Positions 60,466 to 64,000 of a DNA stretch of 64,000 nucleotides are shown here, one piece after another. Position 1 is the stretch's first letter. Each line of letters opens with the position of its first letter. The translations under genes were made by a program, and so were the position numbers. Below the pieces are notes generated by a model, which saw nothing but the letters and a program-made list of their open reading frames with translations, had not been told where the DNA came from and ran no database searches. Origin of the DNA: Diphasiastrum complanatum. Lineage: Eukaryota; Streptophyta; Lycopodiopsida; Lycopodiales; Lycopodiaceae. Location: assembly GCA_029204225.1 (NCBI GenBank), contig CM055108.1:13391955-13455954 (forward strand). The letters are read 5' to 3'.

Positions 60466-62390
60466 GGCAAGAGTGTAAGAAAGATTTTGGAATAATTGCT
60501 TAGAATGAAGAGCAAATGGTTTGAGATTGATTACCTGGATGGTGGCACCACTGGCGTACCAAAATGGGCCACTGACCTGCCAAGCAACATTGGAACTTTG
60601 CAAGATTGTAGCTATCCATGTCCATTGCACAAGAGCCTCTCACAAGTATGACATCAAAACTTAAATCCAACTCATATATATGGGGAAAGGCTTTTTGCAG
60701 TGTTGTTGGATTGGTGTTTTCTTTTTGTGTAGTTGTTGATGCAAATCAAGACTTGAAAAAAAAAAAAACTCACCAAGCAAACATAGATTGACAACATGAT
60801 GGTTGAAAAGGACAAGAAATCCACAAGTACACGGACAGGAATATCTAAAGCTCGGATTGCTAAAGGAGCAACTGTAGGCTGTGGATTGATGTAGAAACTT
60901 TAAGAAATTGATGCACGATATTGTTAGCTATGAGACTACAATGCTCGCAATCAGCCTAGTCTTGATGCTTCTACCGGCTATTTTGAACCACTCTAAGCTT
61001 TGTACAGCTCCAAGTTGTATAGCTGCACATCATGTTGAAACAGAAGAAGAAATAGTCTCATACGTTTAGTGAAAACACGCAACATAAAAAGCTATATTGA
61101 ATCTAGAACAAAAGTAGGCACAGATGCATCCTTTTCGCAAAATTTGTCCAAATGGACCGAAGTGCTGGAATGTTTGAGCATCCTTAGAACCAGTACATCG
61201 CTCTTCTGTTTTTTCTTGTTCTTGTTTTTTTGGAATGGAAACCATCATCCGAAGACCCAAAGGTTTGCTGCAAAATATACGCTCCAACATCCATGATTCC
61301 GACTCTGATTTTGATTTCGCTTTTGGTTTAGCATTAGAGAGTGGCATGATCGCACCACAATTTTGCTTCTGCTTTGCTCCCCCCTTTCTCCTGTTTCCGA
61401 GTTTGCAAGAAGATGCACTAAAGGAACATAAACCTCAACACAAAAATAAATCCCACACATACAGATATATCAGCAGAGGTTATTTCTTCTACGAAGATGA
61501 AAGAAATTGCATGCTAGAAGAGATCGAAGTCATTGAATGTTGGAAGTTATGGACCTAGTGCTAGTTTCTTGCAGCATCGAGTTGCTAGTAGCTACATCCA
61601 TTTTGATTTACTTGTTATTGTAAGCTCCTCATTGCTAATTCACCGATCCCGATCTATGCGAAGATTCTGTTTGACTTGCAAGATATTCTAACGTTCCATT
61701 GTCACAAGTAAGTTGAATCCCTCGTAATTGAAAATAGTCCATAAACCAAAAATTTACATGATGTTTATGGCGTGTACAGTAAATTGGCATCCCAAATAGA
61801 TTTCCAATCTACGATACAAATTCAGAGTGATAGTTTTCATCATGCATCGACGTACACTTATTTTCTGATAAGGTTCACAAGTCAATGGATGATCTTGGAG
61901 CTGCACATGAGGGGAACGACCGCTATGACAAGAAGGACCATTGTCAGCTGAAGATGAAAGAATAGATGGAGCATGCCAAGAACCCACACAAACATGACTA
62001 GATAATACATAGAACAATAGCTAGTGTGATAAATAGATTAGTAAAACTCGTGATTAGATAACTTTTCTTTTTATGCATGTCAAGTAGTGTGAACCGAAGG
62101 CTCTGAGTTTTATTTGGATCTACACCTTATGTATTTTTGTATTTTCAATACTTAAATATATGATCTCACTTTTGTCTGTAAGCGACGCATTGGATGCACT
62201 CTAATTGTCTTGTTTGATTAGCCTCTTGGTTTGTCTATCAATCTTGCAATTGTTTTCTTCTATGACTCTGATGCATGCTTTCACAGGCGTAATAGTGAAT
62301 CTAACAAAGGGTTATGGGCCCACACCACATGTAGAAGATCGTAGCAAGCGATTGATCAGTCGCAAACTGTCTTGTCGTTGAAAGATTGAT
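60466..62390. other. Unassigned stretch with one exon-like segment
   Basis: 60503-60637 (plus strand) encodes [20 protein letters not shown] and [20 protein letters not shown] between an acceptor-like attgcttag and a donor-like CACAA|gtatga; the family was not recognised and no partner exon was found. Downstream frames (61235-61558 plus; 62017-61754 minus) show nothing known. 61600-62390 may contain the 5' LTR and leader of the Copia element that follows, but I could not find a TGGTATCAGAGC primer site. Confidence 0.4.
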
Positions 62391-62423
62391 ATCATTCAAA
62401 CTGTTCACATAAATCCAAAGGAG

Positions 62424-64000
62424 ATGGTGCAACAGTCAGAGAGTCGATCCATAGCTAAGTTGGAGGGAGACAACTACGAGAGTTGGTCGTGGAAGATGCA
62501 AATGTTGCTCGATGAGAAAGGCCTCTGGGAGATAGTCTTCGGGGAGGAAGAAGAGCCAGAACTGATGGGAGAGAGTACACCTGCTGTAGAGGTGGCATTT
62601 GCTGAGAAAAGTAAAGTCTACATGAACAGGGCCAAGCAGGCAAAGATTATGATTTGCCTAGCCCTGCTGCGTAGGTGAGGGATGAGAAAATAGCCAAAGG
62701 AATATGGCGTCTACTTAGGAACTTTTGTCAGGGAGCGGGCCTGACAACCAAGATTGTGTTGCAAAAGAAGCTGATCAATATGAGAGTAGGTGAAGGAGAA
62801 CCTATCAGCTCATACATAGAGCAATTCAAAGATGTATATCGCAGACTGACTGTCTTAGACTTTTCCATAAAAAAGAAGGACGTGGCAGCCTTCTTTCTTG
62901 GAGGATTACCATCTTCTTTCGTGCCCACCATCGCGGCTATGGAGGCACAGTATGTTGATGAATCAGAAGACCTCCTGACCATGAACGTGGCCATAAAATG
63001 AATCACGCAATGCGAAATGAGGAGAGAGAAACTGTCTGGTACAACAAACCAAGAACACGCACTGATGATGAGAACCCCACCTAGCCGCACTGATCAGCAC
63101 CATTCGGATAAGGCACATGAAGCGCATGCATACAAAGAAAGAAGAGATTCGAAAGAAGATGTTTCATATCTGATGCTACTGATCACATGGCAAAGGTCTG
63201 CCCATTGAAGGCAAAGCTAAAATCCTTACAGGTGAGGGAGGAGGCAAACGTCCTAGAGCAAGACAACACGAAGGATACTGCATCTACGAGTGATGAGAAA
63301 TGTCTGATGACCAGACAAGTGTCTGAATTGACTCCGACAAAGAACAATAACGTCAAGATCATCAACAAAAGATGCCTGATGATTTGCTAGAAGTCCAACC
63401 CAAGAAAGGAAATGTCAGCAAGAAACGTCATGGCAATCACCAGCGACGATGATGAGACCACCTTCAATGACGACTAGTTCATCGACTCAGGGGCAACATC
63501 CCACATGACGCCTAGCCATGAATTGCTACAAAATTACAGGGAGATAAATCTGCCAATTCACATCATGCTTGGAGACAATGAGGCGATTGAGGCCAAAGAC
63601 ACTAGGGAGGTCCTGATCAGTCTGAACCCATGCATGAATGGGAGACTGTGGAAGGCTTTATATGTCCCAAGGCTTGGAAAGAACCTGATCTCAGTTATCA
63701 GACTGAATAGAAATGGTGTTGAAACCCGATTCAATGATGAGGTATGCCAAATCTTCATAGATGATCAGGAAGTGGCAAGGGCAGGCGTAAGCTCCGAAAA
63801 CCTGTTCCGATTGAAGTGCAAGGCCATGAGAGTGGAGCAAGCAAATGTTGCAGAAACCACACAGATTGCTGGATCCACTCTCTGGCATGAGAGACTAGGA
63901 CACACATCATTCAAGAAGTTTGGCAAGCTATTAAAGAACGGCTACAATATCGAAGGATGGAGCAAGACTGATGCTGTATTATGCAACAAATGTGAGGCCT
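62424..64000 (+). mobile_element. Ty1/Copia gag, protease and pre-integrase region, running off the right edge
   Basis: gag starts at ATG 62424 (SRSIAKLEGDNYESWSWKMQ). After a frame shift near 62670 it continues KGIWRLLRNFCQGAGLTTKI, LQKKLINMRVGEGEPISSYI and FFLGGLPSSFVPTIAAMEAQ. The zinc knuckle reads CFISDATDHMAKVC, with Ser replacing the second Cys. Protease: a TAG at 63475 stands where Trp is usual, just before FIDSGATSHMTPSHELL, so the DSGA site is intact. Then LYVPRLGKNLISVIRLNRNG and LWHERLGHTSFKKLGKLLKN (pre-integrase HHCC) run to the window end. It differs from the other Copia gags here, so it is a separate lineage. Confidence 0.9.

Overview
The window is nuclear DNA of a land plant. 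The evidence is two intron-containing genes of recognisable plant type, plant Copia and Gypsy LTR retrotransposons, CACTA and hAT DNA transposons, and long (CT)n/(CA)n microsatellites. I see no bacterial operons, CRISPR arrays or organelle genes. The species cannot be named from the sequence; introns of up to 5.8 kb full of transposon debris suggest a large genome.

Two host genes look intact, both on the minus strand. At the left edge (3468 to 185) lies the 5' half of a GDP-fucose protein O-fucosyltransferase-family gene. It has six short exons, all in phase, and runs off the window; it is only visible by joining exons. From 44223 to 35729 lies a complete three-exon F-box plus JmjC gene, very probably the ortholog of Arabidopsis JMJ22 (At5g06550), a histone arginine demethylase. 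Its 5.8 kb first intron holds a LINE fragment, a hAT transposase, a Copia integrase fragment fused to it, an LTR fragment, GC-rich blocks and several microsatellites. A third host-like locus at 16725-16210 is a divergent histone H3 gene killed by three TAG codons; it still has a promoter-like upstream region. Just beyond it (16082-15190) is a decayed coding stretch I could not identify.

The rest is mostly mobile DNA. From left to right: CACTA relic (minus, 7.3-9.6 kb); Copia (minus, 9.6-11.0 kb); Copia (plus, 11.5-12.3 kb); CACTA (plus, 22.7-27.4 kb) with a 5'-truncated Copia inside it, a divergently oriented spliced coding region beside it and a microsatellite array after it; Copia gag scrap (28.4-28.8 kb); Gypsy relic (44.45-45.3 kb); Copia 5' half with primer-binding site and LTR (minus, 47.0-49.65 kb); Gypsy (minus, 50.1-56.8 kb) split by a Copia element (50839-55286); an 18-bp-period minisatellite (56.8-57.5 kb); 5'-truncated Copia with 3' LTR (58.2-60.5 kb); Copia gag-protease running off the right edge (62.4-64.0 kb).

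The strangest items are the Copia element at 50839-55286, whose reverse transcriptase/RNase H region is duplicated in tandem and in frame inside one long open frame, the H3-like pseudogene, the hexapeptide-coding minisatellite and the unidentified coding remnant at 15.2-16.1 kb. I found no convincing new multi-gene biological system. Coordinates of degraded elements are approximate.
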